A DNA stretch of 64,000 nucleotides from VRUE01 sp963807425 (lineage in GTDB: Bacteria; Actinomycetota; Thermoleophilia; Solirubrobacterales; 70-9): NCBI GenBank assembly GCA_963807425.1, contig CAWEBZ010000006.1:1-64000 (forward strand). The letters run 5' to 3'. Position numbers and translations under genes: made by a program. Below are positions 29,552 to 39,158 of the stretch, piece after piece. How positions within the stretch are numbered: position 1 is the stretch's first letter; the number at the start of each line of letters is the position of its first letter. A model generated the notes under the pieces. It was not told where the DNA came from, ran no database searches, and saw only the letters and a list, made by a program, of their open reading frames with translations.

Positions 29552-29578
29552 GCAGCGATCGTGCGCCTCACCCCGTCA

Positions 29579-29602
29579 AGGCCGCATGAAGAAACGCGGC
29601 CT
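29579..29602. promoter_or_regulatory. Hairpin between kdpE and kdpF
   Basis: AGGCCGC and GCGGCCT, a perfect 7 bp stem with a 10-base loop, lie 29 bases before the kdpF start in the 79-base gap after kdpE. It may be a terminator/attenuator separating the regulatory genes from the pump genes. Confidence 0.4.
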
Positions 29603-29630
29603 CCGTATACAGATTTCGTAAAGGTCGCTT

Positions 29631-30314
29631 CTAGCCCGCGAAGCGGTAGCCGACGCCGGGGTCGGTGCGGATGTAGCGGGGGCCGTCGGGCGGCTCGATC
29701 TTGCGCGCGCAGGTTGGCGACGTGGGCGCGCAGCACCTGGACGTCGTCTTCGTACTCGACCCCCCAGACCTCGACCAGCAGGGCGCGGTGCGTCATCAGG
29801 CGGCCGCGGTTCTGCGCGAGCGTCCGCAGCAGCTCGAACTCGGTCGGGGTCAGGTGGACCGCCTCGCCGTCGCGGCGCACGGCGCGGGCGACGAGGTCGA
29901 TCTCGAGGCCCTCGGCGGCGATCACCGGCTCCGAGGCCTCGGGCTTGGCCCGCCGCAGCACCGCCTCGAGCCGCGCCACCAGCTCCGGCGGCCCGAACGG
30001 CTTGGTCACGTAGTCGTCGGCGCCGGCCGCCAGCGCCCGCACCTTCGCCTCCTCCTCGCCGACCGCGGAGAGGACGATGATCGGCATCTCGCTCCACTCG
30101 CGCAGCCGCTTCGGTCACCTCGACCCCGTCGATGTCGGGCAGCATCAGGTCGAGGATCGCGGCCGCCGGCGGCTTCACCGCGGCGCGGTCGAGCGCCTCC
30201 TCGCCGGTCGCCGCCGGTGACCGCCTCATAGCCGGCGTCGCGCAGGATCACCCGCAGGGCGCGCAGGATCTGCGGCTCGTCGTCGCAGACCAGGACCCGG
30301 GTCGCCTCGCTCAC
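29631..30314 (-). CDS. kdpE: OmpR/PhoB-type response regulator KdpE
   Basis: GTG at 30314 overlaps the kinase stop. VLVCDDEPQILRALRVIL (acidic pocket), a phosphoacceptor region LDLMLPDIDGVEVTE, then IIVLSAVGEEEAKVRAL and DDYVTKPFGPPELVAR (switch Lys), and a winged helix with LTPTEFELLRTLAQNRGRLMTHRALLVEVWG. Ends GVGYRFAG. Frame changes near 30215, 30110 and 29705. With the upstream kinase it should control the kdp operon. Confidence 0.85.
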
Positions 30315-31458
30315 GCCTCGCCCCCGCCGTGCGGCGGCAGGGTGACGACGAAGCTGGTCCCCTGCCCCGGCAGCGACTCGACCGCGATCTCGCCGCCGTT
30401 GGCCTCGACGAAGCCCTTGGCGATCGCCAGGCCGAGCCCGGAGCCGGCGCTGCGCCGGCGTCGCCGTGCTGGAACGGCTCGAAGATCCGCTCCCACTCGC
30501 TCTCGGGTATCCCCGGCCCCTGGTCGACCACGCGGACGACGATATTGCCGCCGACCAGCCGCGAGCGGACCGAGACCGGCCGGCCGTCGCCGTAGCGGAC
30601 CGCGTTCTCGAGCAGGTTCGCGAAGGCACGCTCGAGCTGGGCGGCGTCGGCGTCGACCATCGGCAGCTCGGCGTCGAGCGCCAGCCGGATCGACTCCGGC
30701 TCGGCCATGCCCCTCGCGGGCCGCCTCCAGCACCTCGGCGAGGTCGACCGGCTCCCGGTGCGGCTCGGCCTTGCCGGCCTCCAGCCGGGACATGTCGAGC
30801 AGGTTCTCGACCAGGCGCGAGAGCCGCTCGCCCTCGCCGACGATCGCCTCGCTCAGCTCGGCGCGCTCCTCGGCGGTCAAGCGTCTCCGAGCCGAGCGCG
30901 GAGCCGCCGGCGATGATCGAGGTCAGCGGCGTGCGCAGGTCATGGGAGATCGAGCGCAGCAGCACGGTCTTCAGCTCGTCGCTGCGCCGCAGCGCCTCGG
31001 CCTCGACCGCCTCCGCCTGCATCCGGTCGCGCTCGCGGGTCAGCGCCTCCAGCTCGGCGAGCGCGCGGTCGGCTTCCTCGCGGCCGCCGCTCGGCCTCGA
31101 CGGCGCGGGCCCGCGCGAGACCGGCGACCGTGCTGCTGACGATCGCCGCGATCACGAAGGCGGCCAGCGCGACCCAGTTCTCCTCGTCGGCGATCGTGAA
31201 GCGATGCAGCGGCGGGATCTGGAAGAAGTTGAAGGCGGCGGCGCTGGCGATCGAGGCGAGCAGCCCCAGGCGCAGGCCCCAGACGGTCGAGATCAGCAGG
31301 ATCGCCGGCAGGTAGACGACCCCGAGCGAGACGACCGGCGCCACCGACTTGAGCGGGTAGACGAGCAGCGTCCCGAGCGCGACCGCGGCGAGCGTCGCGA
31401 CGATCCCGAGCCAGGCGGCTGGCGGCTCGATGCCAAGGCTGAGCTGACGTCGGCGCAT
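30311..31458 (-). CDS. Membrane histidine kinase, C-terminal half of a split KdpD
   Basis: About 382 residues starting MRRRQLSLGIEPPAAWLG. Four hydrophobic segments with SLGVVYLPAILLISTVWGLRLGLLAS and AAFNFFQIPPLHRFTI are the DUF4118 membrane domain of KdpD. Then SISHDLRTPLTSIIAG (phospho-His), a dimerisation helix (EGERLSRLVENLLDMSRLEAGK), FANLLENAVRYGDG (N box), VVDQGPGIPESEWERIFEPF (G1/F) and GSGLGLAIAKGFVEANGG (G2). The KdpD and Usp domains are missing and are encoded at 23814-24951. Frame changes near 31085, 30885, 30710 and 30455. Confidence 0.82.
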
Positions 31459-31516
31459 TGGGCCACCAGCGTATGCCTGGCGCGACCTCGAAGGGACGCA
31501 GAGATGTCGTCCTCGC

Positions 31517-31909
31517 CTAGTGGCGCTGGCCCAAAGCGAGAACGACGAAGAGAAAGGGCACGAAGACCCAGAACTGCGACTTGGTGTAGCGACGCAGTTC
31601 ATCTCGGATGTCGGCCCGCGCCAGCTCGCTCCACAGATCCGTTGGCTTTCGCAGCGAGAGCGTGTGCCGTGCCAGGGGAACGTAGTTGGCTCCGATCCCG
31701 ACAGCGCAGATGCCGACGATGATGCCTGCGGCCCCGCCGGCGGTGAGCAACAGGAAGAGGCCGATTCCGATACCGCCGATCGCCTGCGATCGATTCCGAG
31801 CGTAAGAGGCTGGACCGGAAGCCTTCGATGTGAATCGCTCCTGCAGGAAGCCAGCAGGTTCAACCAACCTGCGGCTTCGTCTTAGAACCTCACTCGATCG
31901 GTACCTCAA
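31517..31909 (-). CDS. Small membrane protein between copper and kdp operons
   Basis: About 130 residues from a TTG at 31909, or shorter from about 31866. Two hydrophobic pieces: IGIGLFLLLTAGGAAGIIVGICAVGI and FWVFVPFLFVVLALG, with a charged loop (SELARADIRDELRRY). No family recognised. It overlaps the 3' end of the CopC-CopD gene, so it is probably the last gene of that operon. Confidence 0.5.
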   Translation of the reverse strand: MRYRSSEVLRRSRRLVEPAGFLQERFTSKASGPASYARNRSQAIGGIGIGLFLLLTAGGAAGIIVGICAVGIGANYVPLARHTLSLRKPTDLWSELARADIRDELRRYTKSQFWVFVPFLFVVLALGQRH

Positions 31910-33627
31910 ACGTCGCCTCGTACTGGTCGAAGGCGGAGACGCGAACCTTGACCAGCAGGGTCCACTCGCCGGAGACGCCGAGCGCGGCGGCGGGGGCGAT
32001 GTAGTGGCCGGGGCCGGAGGGGCGCAGGTCGAGCGGCAGCGGGCCGATGTCCTGCTCGGGCAGCGCGGCGCTCAGCGTGACCTCCTTCGCGCCCGGTGAA
32101 CTGGGCGCCGGTGCGCGCGTCGAAAAGGTAGAGGTGGACCTGATTGGCGCCGACCCTGGCGGGGTCGACGGTCATCTCGAGCCGGGCCGGGCCGGCGGTG
32201 GCATCGCCCGAGTAGGGACCGGCCTGGGCGGAGATCGGCGGCGCGTAGGCGGCCAGGGCGGCGGTGACGCCGAGGACGACGAGCAGGATCGCCAGCTCGC
32301 CGCGCAGGGCGCGGCGCAGCAGCACCCCGGCTCGGCCGGGCGCCTCGCCTCCGGCCGCGATCCGGTTCAGGCGCGGCACCGAGCGGCGGCGGTTGTAGGA
32401 GGCGACGGCGAGCAACAGCAAGCAGGAGGAGGAACTTGATGAGGACCGCGCGGCCGTAGGCGGTGTCGAGCAGGTCGGCGGGATCGCGGACGTAGACATA
32501 TGCCTGGATCAGGCCGGTGAGCAGCACCGCCGCGACCGCGATCAGGGCGACCTGGGAGAAGCGCGAGAGGACGGCGGCCAGCAGGCGGGCTGCGGTCGGC
32601 GCCGTCGAGCCGGCGGGTCGCGGCCGGGAGGACGAACAGCAGCGCCGCCAGGCCGCCGAGCCAGATCGCCATCGCGAGGACGTGGAGGGCGTTGGCCGGG
32701 AAGTTGAGGGCGACGGGAGACTGGATGCTCGGGTGCCCGCCCAGCGCCGGGACGAGGACGAGGAAGGCGAGCGGCGCCGCGAGCAGGGCGAGCAGCGCTG
32801 GCTTCGGCCGCTTCGCGGAGGGCTTCAGCACCAGTGCGGCGAGGAGGCCGAACGCGAGCCAGGCGAGCACGGCGAGCCCCCAGGCGGTGCCGAACCGCGT
32901 TCCCAGGGTCTCGCTGAGGATCGACCAGCGCAGCGCCGAGAAGCCCGAGACCCCCGCCGCCTCGGCGCCCTGCATGACGACGCCCCCGGCGGCGCCGATG
33001 GCGCCGAGGCCGGCGGCGATCAGCAGCCCCGCGCGCAGGCGCCCGAGGAAGGCCGCGCGGGCGTCGTCCCAGGACTGCTCCGCTCGGCCAACCGCGCCGA
33101 GGGCGGGCAGCCAGGCCAGCAGCAGAAAGGCGAAGCCGCCGACCGCGATCGCGATCGCGGCGTAGAGCAGGCCGCGCGCGATCCCGAAGGCGACGTCGGT
33201 GGTCGCGCCGGTCCCCGAGTCCCCGATCAGCTCGGCGACGGTCTCCCCCGGCGGCGCCCCCGCCTTGCCGATCGAGAAGACGAAGCCGCCGGAGATCACA
33301 TGGGAGTCGGCGGAGACGACGCGGTAGGTGGCGGTGTAGGTGCCCTCGGCGAGATCGGGGCGCAGGCGCACGCCGATCTTCGAGCTATCGCCGCCGGGGT
33401 GGAAGGCCGCGCCGTCGTCGGCCCGGCCGCCCTCGGCGTCATAGACCCGCACCGCCCCGAAGGCGCCTTCGACCGGCTCGCTGAAGCCGAAGGTGACGGC
33501 GGTCGGCTCGCGCTCGACCACGGCGCCCGCGCTGCGGGCTGGTCTCCTCGAGCAGGGCGTGGGCGCCGGCCGTGGCCGGGAAGGCGAGCAGGAGCGCGGC
33601 GAAGAGTGCCGCGAGCGCGAGGCGCAC
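31890..33627 (-). CDS. CopC-CopD fusion, copper resistance/import (copy A), frameshifted
   Basis: GTG at 33627 follows the upstream stop. A signal peptide (LALAALFAALLLAFPATAGAHALLEETSP) leads into a CopC domain whose mature N-terminal His and VTFGFSEPVEGAFGAVRVYD, RVVSADSHVISGGFVFSIG are typical. Eight hydrophobic segments of CopD follow, with LHVLAMAIWLGGLAALLFVLP. The corrected tail ends ATFEVPIE at 31890 in parallel with VEVPIR in copy B. Frame changes near 33530, 32600, 32430, 32100 and 31905. YcnJ-type role in copper handling across the membrane, inferred from family. Confidence 0.8.
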
Positions 33628-33629
33628 CG

Positions 33630-34301
33630 CTACCAGGCTTCCTTGCCCTCGCCGCCGTCGACCTCGGCCCGATCGCGTCGCCGCCGCAGGACGATCACCA
33701 GGGCGCCGCCGCCGAGCACGATCACCGCCCCGGCGATGATGAACGGCAGCTTGGAGGTGTCTTCGGGGCCGACCCAGTAGAGCGTGCCGGCGATCGCCCC
33801 GGCGCGGCCGTCGACCGCGATCGGCACCTCGTAGTCGAAGACCTTGGTTTTCACGCTCTCGTCGTTGACCTGGGGCGCGGTGCCTTGTGCCATGTAGTGC
33901 ATCCGGTGGTCGTGCCACACGAAGCGCCCCGACTCATCGACCGTCCTCCAGCGCGGCGGCGCCTTCGGATCGGCGCTCGCGGGCACCTTGACGCTCGCGT
34001 AGCGGTCCTCGTTCAGGTAGGTGGCCGGCGAGCGCTCGTTGACCTGCACGGTGCCATCGGCGAGCACGCGGGCATAGGGCTCCTCCTCGTAGCCATAGAT
34101 CGTCACCTCATTGCCGTCACCGGCGATCAGCTCCATCTCGGCGTCGTAGTTGAGGACTTCGACCTCGACGCCGGGCACGCTCGGCGTCACCCGCTCGATC
34201 ACCGAGCGGTAGTCGGCGTTGCCGCCGTGCGCGAGCGCGCCGGGCGCGGCCAGGGCAAGCAGCGCCCCGGCGATCGGCAGCGCTCGCGCCCAGCGCCTCA
34301 T
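33630..34301 (-). CDS. Exported protein of the copper cluster with His/Met-rich motif (copy A)
   Basis: 223 residues, clean frame, ATG at 34301. Signal peptide ends ALAHGGNADYRS; GVEVEVLNYDAEMELIAG and IYGYEEEPYARVL follow. WHDHRMHYMAQG is rich in His and Met and may bind metal. A membrane anchor (LPFIIAGAVIVLGGGALVIVL) and a basic tail end the protein. Copy B at 50787-51464 keeps WHDHRSHYMATG. The family is unknown to me; its fixed place directly before CopC-CopD in both clusters suggests a partner in copper delivery. Confidence 0.7.
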   Translation of the reverse strand: MRRWARALPIAGALLALAAPGALAHGGNADYRSVIERVTPSVPGVEVEVLNYDAEMELIAGDGNEVTIYGYEEEPYARVLADGTVQVNERSPATYLNEDRYASVKVPASADPKAPPRWRTVDESGRFVWHDHRMHYMAQGTAPQVNDESVKTKVFDYEVPIAVDGRAGAIAGTLYWVGPEDTSKLPFIIAGAVIVLGGGALVIVLRRRRDRAEVDGGEGKEAW

Positions 34302-35446
34302 CGCACGGTCACGGTGTTGGAGGTCGAGCGCTCGGCCCGTCCCGCGGAGGGGACGTAGACGACCTGGTAGCGGCCCGGCGCCAACTTGCCGGCGCCGAAG
34401 CGGAAGGCGAAGCGCCGCTTGCCAGCCGACCGCGTCGCGGTCGGCGCCACCTCCTCGGCACCGAGCAGGAGCAGCCGGCCCGGCAGCGCCGGACGCAGGC
34501 GACCGAGCACGCGGACCGCGCCCGAGCGCAGCTCGCGGACCCGGATCTTCACCAGCGAGGCGACGTCGACTTCCACGGTCGCCGAGGAGACACCACCGGC
34601 GACAGCGCGAAGCTCGGCGCTCTCGCGCACCGGCACCCGCAGCGAGAAGCGACCATCGGCGCCGGTCACCGTGCGCATGACCGTGCTGCGCCGATCGCGC
34701 CGGGTCAGCTCGACCGCGACCCCGGCAATCGCCGGCACGACCCGGCCGCTGACCTGCGCCACCCCGCCGCCGCGAATCCGCTTCGGCGCCTCCAGCTCCA
34801 CCGCGGTCACGGCGTTGCCGCTCGGCTGCCCGCCGACGCAGGAGCCGACCGTGAAGTCGGTCCCGCGCGCCGGGTCGCCGGGTTTGTCCACGCCGGGCGC
34901 CTGGTCGACCCAGTGCGGCAGGCCGTCGGCGGAGGTGCCGTCGTAGGTGAGCGCGAAGGGGCCGCGCGAGCACAGTGCCCCCCACCGCCCCGGTCGCCGC
35001 CGGGACGTCGATCGTCGCGGTGCCGCCATAGGGCGCGTAGACGATCTCCCCGGCGCTCGGGCCTTCGCTTTGGAAGCGGGCGCCGTCGAAGCTGCCGTAG
35101 TCGTAGCTCGGCCGCCCCGGCAGGCGAGACCTGGAGGCGGACGTAGGCGGTGCGGCCGCCGGCCTCCCAGAGGACCGCGTAGCCGGCGACGTCGATCGCT
35201 TCGTCGGTGTGTTCGGGCAGCCAGGTCCCGGCCTGCACCCGCACGACCGCCTGGAGGCGGCCGTTCGCTTCGGAGAACCAGGCCGAGAGCAGGTCGGTCG
35301 CGGGATGGTGCGCCGCCGGTGGTGTCGATGATCTGGGCGACGCCGCCGCATGGCGGAGGCGCAGCCGCCGGGGCCGGCGCGGCGGCGATCGCCAGAGCCG
35401 CGAGCGTCGCTGCGATCGCGAGGGCGAGACGACGGGCGGCCCTCAT
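34298..35446 (-). CDS. Secreted protein of copper cluster A, Ig/adhesion-like, frameshifted
   Basis: Starts MRAARRLALAIAATLAALAIAAAPAPA (signal peptide) and has CGGVAQIIDTTGGAPS. The middle reads SYDYGSFDGARF and GTATIDVPAATGAVGG. The C-terminal half, in one frame, includes AQVSGRVVPAIAGVAVELTRRD and GADGRFSLRVPV, a carboxypeptidase-regulatory-like beta sandwich, and ends TSNTVTVR. About 380 residues. ATGA overlaps at both ends show coupling to its neighbours. Copy B has no counterpart. Frame changes near 35310, 35120 and 34975. Confidence 0.6.
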   Translation of the reverse strand: MRAARRLALAIAATLAALAIAAAPAPAAAPPPCGGVAQIIDTTGGAPSRDRPALGLVLRSERPPPGGRAGAGRDLAARTHRRSDRRRRLRGPLGGRRPHRLRPPPGLACRGGRATTTAASTAPASKAKARAPGRSSTRPMAAPRRSTSRRRPGRWGALCSRGPFALTYDGTSADGLPHWVDQAPGVDKPGDPARGTDFTVGSCVGGQPSGNAVTAVELEAPKRIRGGGVAQVSGRVVPAIAGVAVELTRRDRRSTVMRTVTGADGRFSLRVPVRESAELRAVAGGVSSATVEVDVASLVKIRVRELRSGAVRVLGRLRPALPGRLLLLGAEEVAPTATRSAGKRRFAFRFGAGKLAPGRYQVVYVPSAGRAERSTSNTVTVR

Positions 35447-36095
35447 GCCGACCGCCTCCCCCGCAACGTCAAGACGAGCGCCACCGCGGCGAGGGCGAGT
35501 GCGGCGATCGCGAGGGCGAGCGCCGGGCCGTCCTCGTCAGAGCCCGATTCGCTCTGTTCGCTCTCCGTCGTCACCTCGATCTCGGAGCCGCCTCCCGCGC
35601 CCTCGCCACCGGCGTTCTGCAACGGCGCCCCGGCGACGATCTCGGTCACAGGCGCCGGGTCGTCGGAGCTGGGCGAGCCGATCCAGCGGGCCACTTCGCC
35701 GTCGGAGTAGAACTGAAGCGCCTTCCAGCTCAGCGTCCCCGGCTTCGGCGGCGTCGCGGCGAGGACCGAGAACTCGGCGAACCCGTCCGGCGCCAGGCGC
35801 CCGGTCCAGACGATCTGGGCGACCGAGTTGTCGGGGGCTTTGACGAGCTGCGCTGCCAGCCCGGCGGGTCGGCGTAGGAGTAGGGCAGGACGCCGGCCGG
35901 GACCTTCAGCGCCACTTTCGTCGTCTGCGCGTCGGTCTTCTCGCCGGGGACGAGGAAGTCGAAGCGCACCGCGTCTTCGGGCGCGGCCACGGTCGGGCTG
36001 ACCTGGATATGGGCGGCGGCGGTCGCGGCGCCGCCGCCGAGCAGCGCCGCGAGGGCAACCAGGCCGATGCCGAGCTTCGCGATCGGGTGTCGCAT
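35443..36095 (-). CDS. ycnI: YcnI-family (DUF1775) copper-associated protein (copy A)
   Basis: The signal peptide ends AAAHIQVSPTVAAPEDAVRF; the His after cleavage is the conserved copper-binding N-terminal residue of YcnI. Then PGEKTDAQTTKVALKVPAGV, IVWTGRLAPDGFAEFSVLA and WKALQFYSDGEVARWIG, all family motifs. A C-terminal helix (ALALAIAALALAAVALVLTL) anchors it. One frame change near 35865. About 217 residues. Paralogue at 48002-48667. Confidence 0.82.
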
Positions 36096-36101
36096 CGCGC
36101 C

Positions 36102-36476
36102 TCACCTCACCAGCCGGAACCCGAAGCTGGAGCTCTGCTCGTGACCGTCGGCGCCGACCCACTTGACGCGGGCGGTGTAGCGGCCGGGGCCGAGGCCCGA
36201 CTTCAGCGCCGCGCGGGCGCGGCTGACGTTGCGCGGATCGCGGGCGCCGGAGCCCTTGGAGACCTTGCTGCCGTCGGCGTCGAAGACCTTCAGCGTGGCG
36301 CTGCGGATCGGGCCGCTGAAGGTGACGCTGACCGAGCCGAGCCCGACCTTGGCCTGACCCGAGGGCTTGGTCGAGACGATGTCCTCGTGCGCCGATGCCG
36401 CCGGCACGATCAGGAGCGCCGCGAGGGCGGCGGCGGCAAGCGCCGCCACCACCCTCCGGCCCGCGCGGCTAGCCAT
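36102..36476 (-). CDS. CopC-domain periplasmic copper protein
   Basis: 124 residues, clean frame. Signal peptide ends PAASAHEDIVSTKPSGQ with the N-terminal His of CopC domains; VSVTFSGPIRSATLKVFDADG and YTARVKWVGADGHEQSSSFGFRLV are the two sheet halves, the latter with the D-G-H metal-site motif. A stand-alone CopC in addition to the fused one. Starts 8 bases inside the end of the upstream gene. Confidence 0.8.
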   Translation of the reverse strand: MASRAGRRVVAALAAAALAALLIVPAASAHEDIVSTKPSGQAKVGLGSVSVTFSGPIRSATLKVFDADGSKVSKGSGARDPRNVSRARAALKSGLGPGRYTARVKWVGADGHEQSSSFGFRLVR

Positions 36477-37404
36477 TCTGGCCCGCCGCCTTCAACTGCT
36501 CGCGCAGCCTCTTGATCGTCTTCTGCTTCCTGGTGTTGGCTTTCTTCAACTTGGCCTTGGCTCGCTCCGACGCCGCAAGCTCACCCTCCAAGGTCGCCTT
36601 CGCCCCGCTCAGCGCCGCCACCTGACCCTCCAGCGAGGAGCCTTTCGACTTCCAGGCGTCGATCTGCGCCTGCAAGCTCGACTTCTCGCCGGTCAGGGCG
36701 TCGATCTCCGCGTGCAGCGGCTCGGTCGCGTGCTCGACTTCGTGGGCGACCAGGCCCGAGGCGATCGAGGTCGCCAGCGGGGTGTCCGCCGGGTGGTAGG
36801 AGGTCGCGGTGGCACCTGGAAGCGACTCGCAGGCGGCCTCGGCTGCGGCCGCGTTCATCCCGGTCAGGTCTTCGCCGGTGAGCGTTTTGACGTAGCCGAT
36901 CCATTCGGCCGGGTCGTCGTCGATCCCGGCGGACGTGCTCTGCCAGGGGATGTAGGCGTAGAACGGTTCCGCCCCCTGCCAGCCGACGATGTTCGGCCGC
37001 GCTGGAGGTGGGGGTGCGATTCGCAGGTGGCGTGCGGCTGCACGCCGGTCCGTGGCGGCAGGACCGCCAACCAGTCGGCCGGCGTCGGGACCGTTTTCCT
37101 GTAGCTGCCCGGGAAGCGCTGGAAGTTGATCACGCCTCCGTAGCTTTCGCCGAGCCCGTTGGTCTCGTCGTAGGCGACCGGGATGTTGTGGTTGACGACG
37201 ACGTAGCGCTTCGGCGCCGGCGTCACCATGCAGTCGCCGGTGTTGGGCCATTCGCAGCCCCCGGGGGCCAGCCTTTTTGGTCACGTCGTAGACCGCGGGA
37301 TGCGCGGCGGCGATCGCCGGCAGCGCCAGGGACAGCGCCACCACGGCGACAGCCGCCAGGTGGAACCTCAGCCCGCCCCTGCGGGTGGTTCGCTTCGTTC
37401 GCAT
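36469..37404 (-). CDS. Secreted coiled-coil protein of copper cluster A, frameshifted
   Basis: ATG at 37404 gives MRTKRTTRRGGLRFHLAAVAVVALSLALPAIAAAHPAVYDV, a signal peptide. The body reads CMVTPAPKRYVVVNHNIPVAYDETN, FPGSYRK and WIGYVKTLTGEDLTGMN. The last 100 residues form a coiled coil (EIDALTGEKSSLQAQID, ALSGAKATLEGELAASER) with a basic end. Frame changes near 37275, 37010 and 36915. Function unknown. It is the first large gene of the coupled copper operon. Confidence 0.6.
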   Translation of the reverse strand: MRTKRTTRRGGLRFHLAAVAVVALSLALPAIAAAHPAVYDVTKKAGPRGLRMAQHRRLHGDAGAEALRRRQPQHPGRLRRDQRARRKLRRRDQLPALPGQLQENGPDAGRLVGGPAATDRRAAARHLRIAPPPPARPNIVGWQGAEPFYAYIPWQSTSAGIDDDPAEWIGYVKTLTGEDLTGMNAAAAEAACESLPGATATSYHPADTPLATSIASGLVAHEVEHATEPLHAEIDALTGEKSSLQAQIDAWKSKGSSLEGQVAALSGAKATLEGELAASERAKAKLKKANTRKQKTIKRLREQLKAAGQNG

Positions 37405-37439
37405 TCTTGGACACGTTGTGCTCCTTCTCGTTCGCGTTC

Positions 37440-37464
37440 TCGACTCGCCGCCGCAGAGGCGGGC
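37440..37464. promoter_or_regulatory. Hairpin after small membrane gene (copy A)
   Basis: CTCGCCGCC and GGCGGGCGAG pair around a 5-base loop with one bulge. The other two copies of the small membrane gene are also followed by a strong hairpin before the next gene (48697-48731, 51483-51517). Confidence 0.4.
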
Positions 37465-37556
37465 GAGCACATGGGCGGTGCCTCGCGATCCGCCGCCAGA
37501 CGGCCGCGCGGGCACACGGACCGAGGCCGATCGGCGGCCTGGCCTTGGATCGAGAG

Positions 37557-37874
37557 CTACGAGAGGAGCGGCGGCCCGCGGAGCGGGCGGACTCCGGCCA
37601 GCAGGAGAAGGCGAGGGGCGAAGGTGACGCTGCTGCGCTGCGGCAGAGCGACCGAGATCGGCCGTGGCGTCGGGCGCCGGAAGCGCTCGGCGAAACGGGC
37701 GATCAGCTCCTCGCCGGGATAGCGGTTGAAGGCCAGCGAGACCGCGAGCAGGATCGCCGGCAGGGTGCCGAGGATCTCCGTCGGACCTCCCGCCTGCCAG
37801 GCGCACAGCGTGAGCAGCGCGCCGACGAGGAGCAGCAGGAAAGGAATCGGATTCACTCGCTTTGCCATCCGCAT
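37557..37874 (-). CDS. Small two-helix membrane protein of copper clusters (copy A)
   Basis: 105 residues. Two hydrophobic segments (IPFLLLLVGALLTLCAW and LGTLPAILLAVSLAFNRYPGEELIARFAERF), then a cytoplasmic tail ending PRLLLLAGVRPLRGPP. Two relatives in cluster B (48727-49044, 51518-51883) share the (R/H)YxGE(E/R)L motif after helix 2 and a hydrophobic, Pro-rich end. Unknown family, always beside the copper genes here. Confidence 0.6.
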   Translation of the reverse strand: MRMAKRVNPIPFLLLLVGALLTLCAWQAGGPTEILGTLPAILLAVSLAFNRYPGEELIARFAERFRRPTPRPISVALPQRSSVTFAPRLLLLAGVRPLRGPPLLS

Positions 37875-37955
37875 CTAGAACACAGGATATCTGGCCTTCG
37901 ACCACTCGCGGTCGCGCAGCGGTTGAAGACTCTGCCCGCTGCTACCGTGCCGCCA

Positions 37956-38302
37956 TTGGCCGATGGCGGGCATCAACCCATCTACGCGCTCAACCTGTTC
38001 GACGTCGCCGATCGTGAGGAGTACCTCGCCTACTCGCGGCGCTCCGCTGCCGAGGTGGAGCGTCATGGAGGCAGGGTGGTCGCGCTCGGCCGGTTCTCCG
38101 AGGCGATTCGGGCGATATCGAGGCGCGCAAGGCCCTGATTCTCGTCGAATGGAAGAGTCGCACGCATTTCGACAGTTATCGCGAAGACCCCGACTTGGCC
38201 GATCTCCATCCTCACCGCGAAGCGGGCGGCGGCAACTACGTCTGGCATCTCTTCGACAAGCTTGAGGATCTTCGCCCGCTGCTGAAAGACGAGAAAGCCT
38301 GA
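37956..38302 (+). CDS. DUF1330 family protein
   Basis: About 115 residues from a TTG at 37956: YALNLFDVADREEYLAYSRR, HGGRVVALGRF, then after one frame change near 38105 ARKALILVEWKSRTHFDSYREDPD and YVWHLFDKLEDLRPLL. This is the ferredoxin-like fold of DUF1330 (dimeric alpha/beta barrel). Enzyme activity unknown. It lies 4 bases before the tfoX-like gene, so the two are probably co-transcribed. Confidence 0.7.
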
Positions 38303-38306
38303 GTTC

Positions 38307-38636
38307 GTGGCCTACTCAGAGGAGCTCGCCGACCGAATCCGCGACGCGATCGACGGCCGCCCTGGCGTGGTCGAGCGCAAGATGTTCGGGGGAATCGCCT
38401 GGATGGTGAACGGCAACATGGCCTGCGGAATCATCGGCGAGGATCTGATGGTCCGCCTCGAGCGCGATGACGCCGCCTCGGCCCAAGCGGAGGAGCACGT
38501 CGGCCCGATGGACTTCACCGGACGCCCGATGCGGGGCTTCGTCTTGGTCGAGGCCGCGGGCATCGAGGATGAAGCCAGCCTCGGGCGCTGGGTGGACTCC
38601 GGCGCAGACTTCGCCGAATCGCTACCGCCGAAGTAG
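38307..38636 (+). CDS. TfoX N-terminal domain protein (copy 1)
   Basis: 109 residues from GTG: AYSEELADRIRDAIDGRPG, KMFGGIAWMVNGNMACGIIGEDLMVRL and FTGRPMRGFVLVE are typical of TfoX_N proteins, which are related to the competence regulator Sxy but in most bacteria have no proven role. A near-identical copy is at 43337-43665 in the same orientation. Confidence 0.85.
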   Translation: MAYSEELADRIRDAIDGRPGVVERKMFGGIAWMVNGNMACGIIGEDLMVRLERDDAASAQAEEHVGPMDFTGRPMRGFVLVEAAGIEDEASLGRWVDSGADFAESLPPK

Positions 38637-38666
38637 GCGAGCCGCGCTGCCTCCGTCGCGGGGTAG

Positions 38667-39158
38667 GCATTGAGCTGATCGAGCCGCTCGTCTTCACTCG
38701 CATGGTCGCCAGTCCTGTGAGGTGGCCTGGGACGTCGTCTCCGACATGAGCGCGTTCGGAGACGCCGCCCCAAACCTCAGCAAAGTGGAAGTCCTCGACG
38801 GCGCGGGCGAGGGAATGCAGCGGCGCTGCTTCGACTCGCGGGGCCGCGGCTGGGACGAGGTCTGCACGCTGTGGGAGGGAGGAGGCGGCATCGCTACTCG
38901 ATGCGGGTCGGCGACAGACGAGACCTATCCCTTCCCCCTGCGCCAGATGGTTCCGCGGCAGTTCGCGCGGCACCTGGGAAGTCGAGACCGAATAGGAGTG
39001 TCGCCCGCGTGACCATGCGCTACGAAGGTCGAGCTCTCGCTTCTCGGCAAGAGCCTTCAGCCCATTCATTCGCCGGGCCTTCGCCCGCCGAGTGCAATGC
39101 GATGCTCGACAACTGGCAGGAGGAGATCGAGTCGCGGTTCCAAGCCCGAGTCAGGTGA
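38667..39158 (+). CDS. SRPBCC/polyketide-cyclase-like protein, frameshifted
   Basis: Pieces: LVFTRMVASPV, VAWDVVSDMSAFGDAAPNLSKVEVLDGAGEG, RGRGWDEVCTLWEEG, DETYPFPLRQM, RVTMRYE and the end CNAMLDNWQEEIESRFQARV. These follow the START-like SRPBCC fold (N-terminal strand, cradle helix, strands, long C-terminal helix). Four frame changes. Start uncertain between about 38667 and the ATG at 38701. Ligand unknown. Confidence 0.55.

Noticed and set aside
29552..29630. KdpE box upstream of kdpF
   Set aside because: TTTACG...TGTATAC is vaguely similar to AT-rich KdpE sites, but spacing and symmetry do not match well enough.
32517..34358. Plus-strand open frame of 613 codons opposite the CopC-CopD cluster
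   Set aside because: Antisense shadow; the same kind of open frame appears opposite copy B (49635-51521), as expected from codon bias.
38307..38636. TfoX protein as evidence of natural competence
   Set aside because: TfoX_N proteins are widespread without competence genes, and none of the uptake machinery is in the window.
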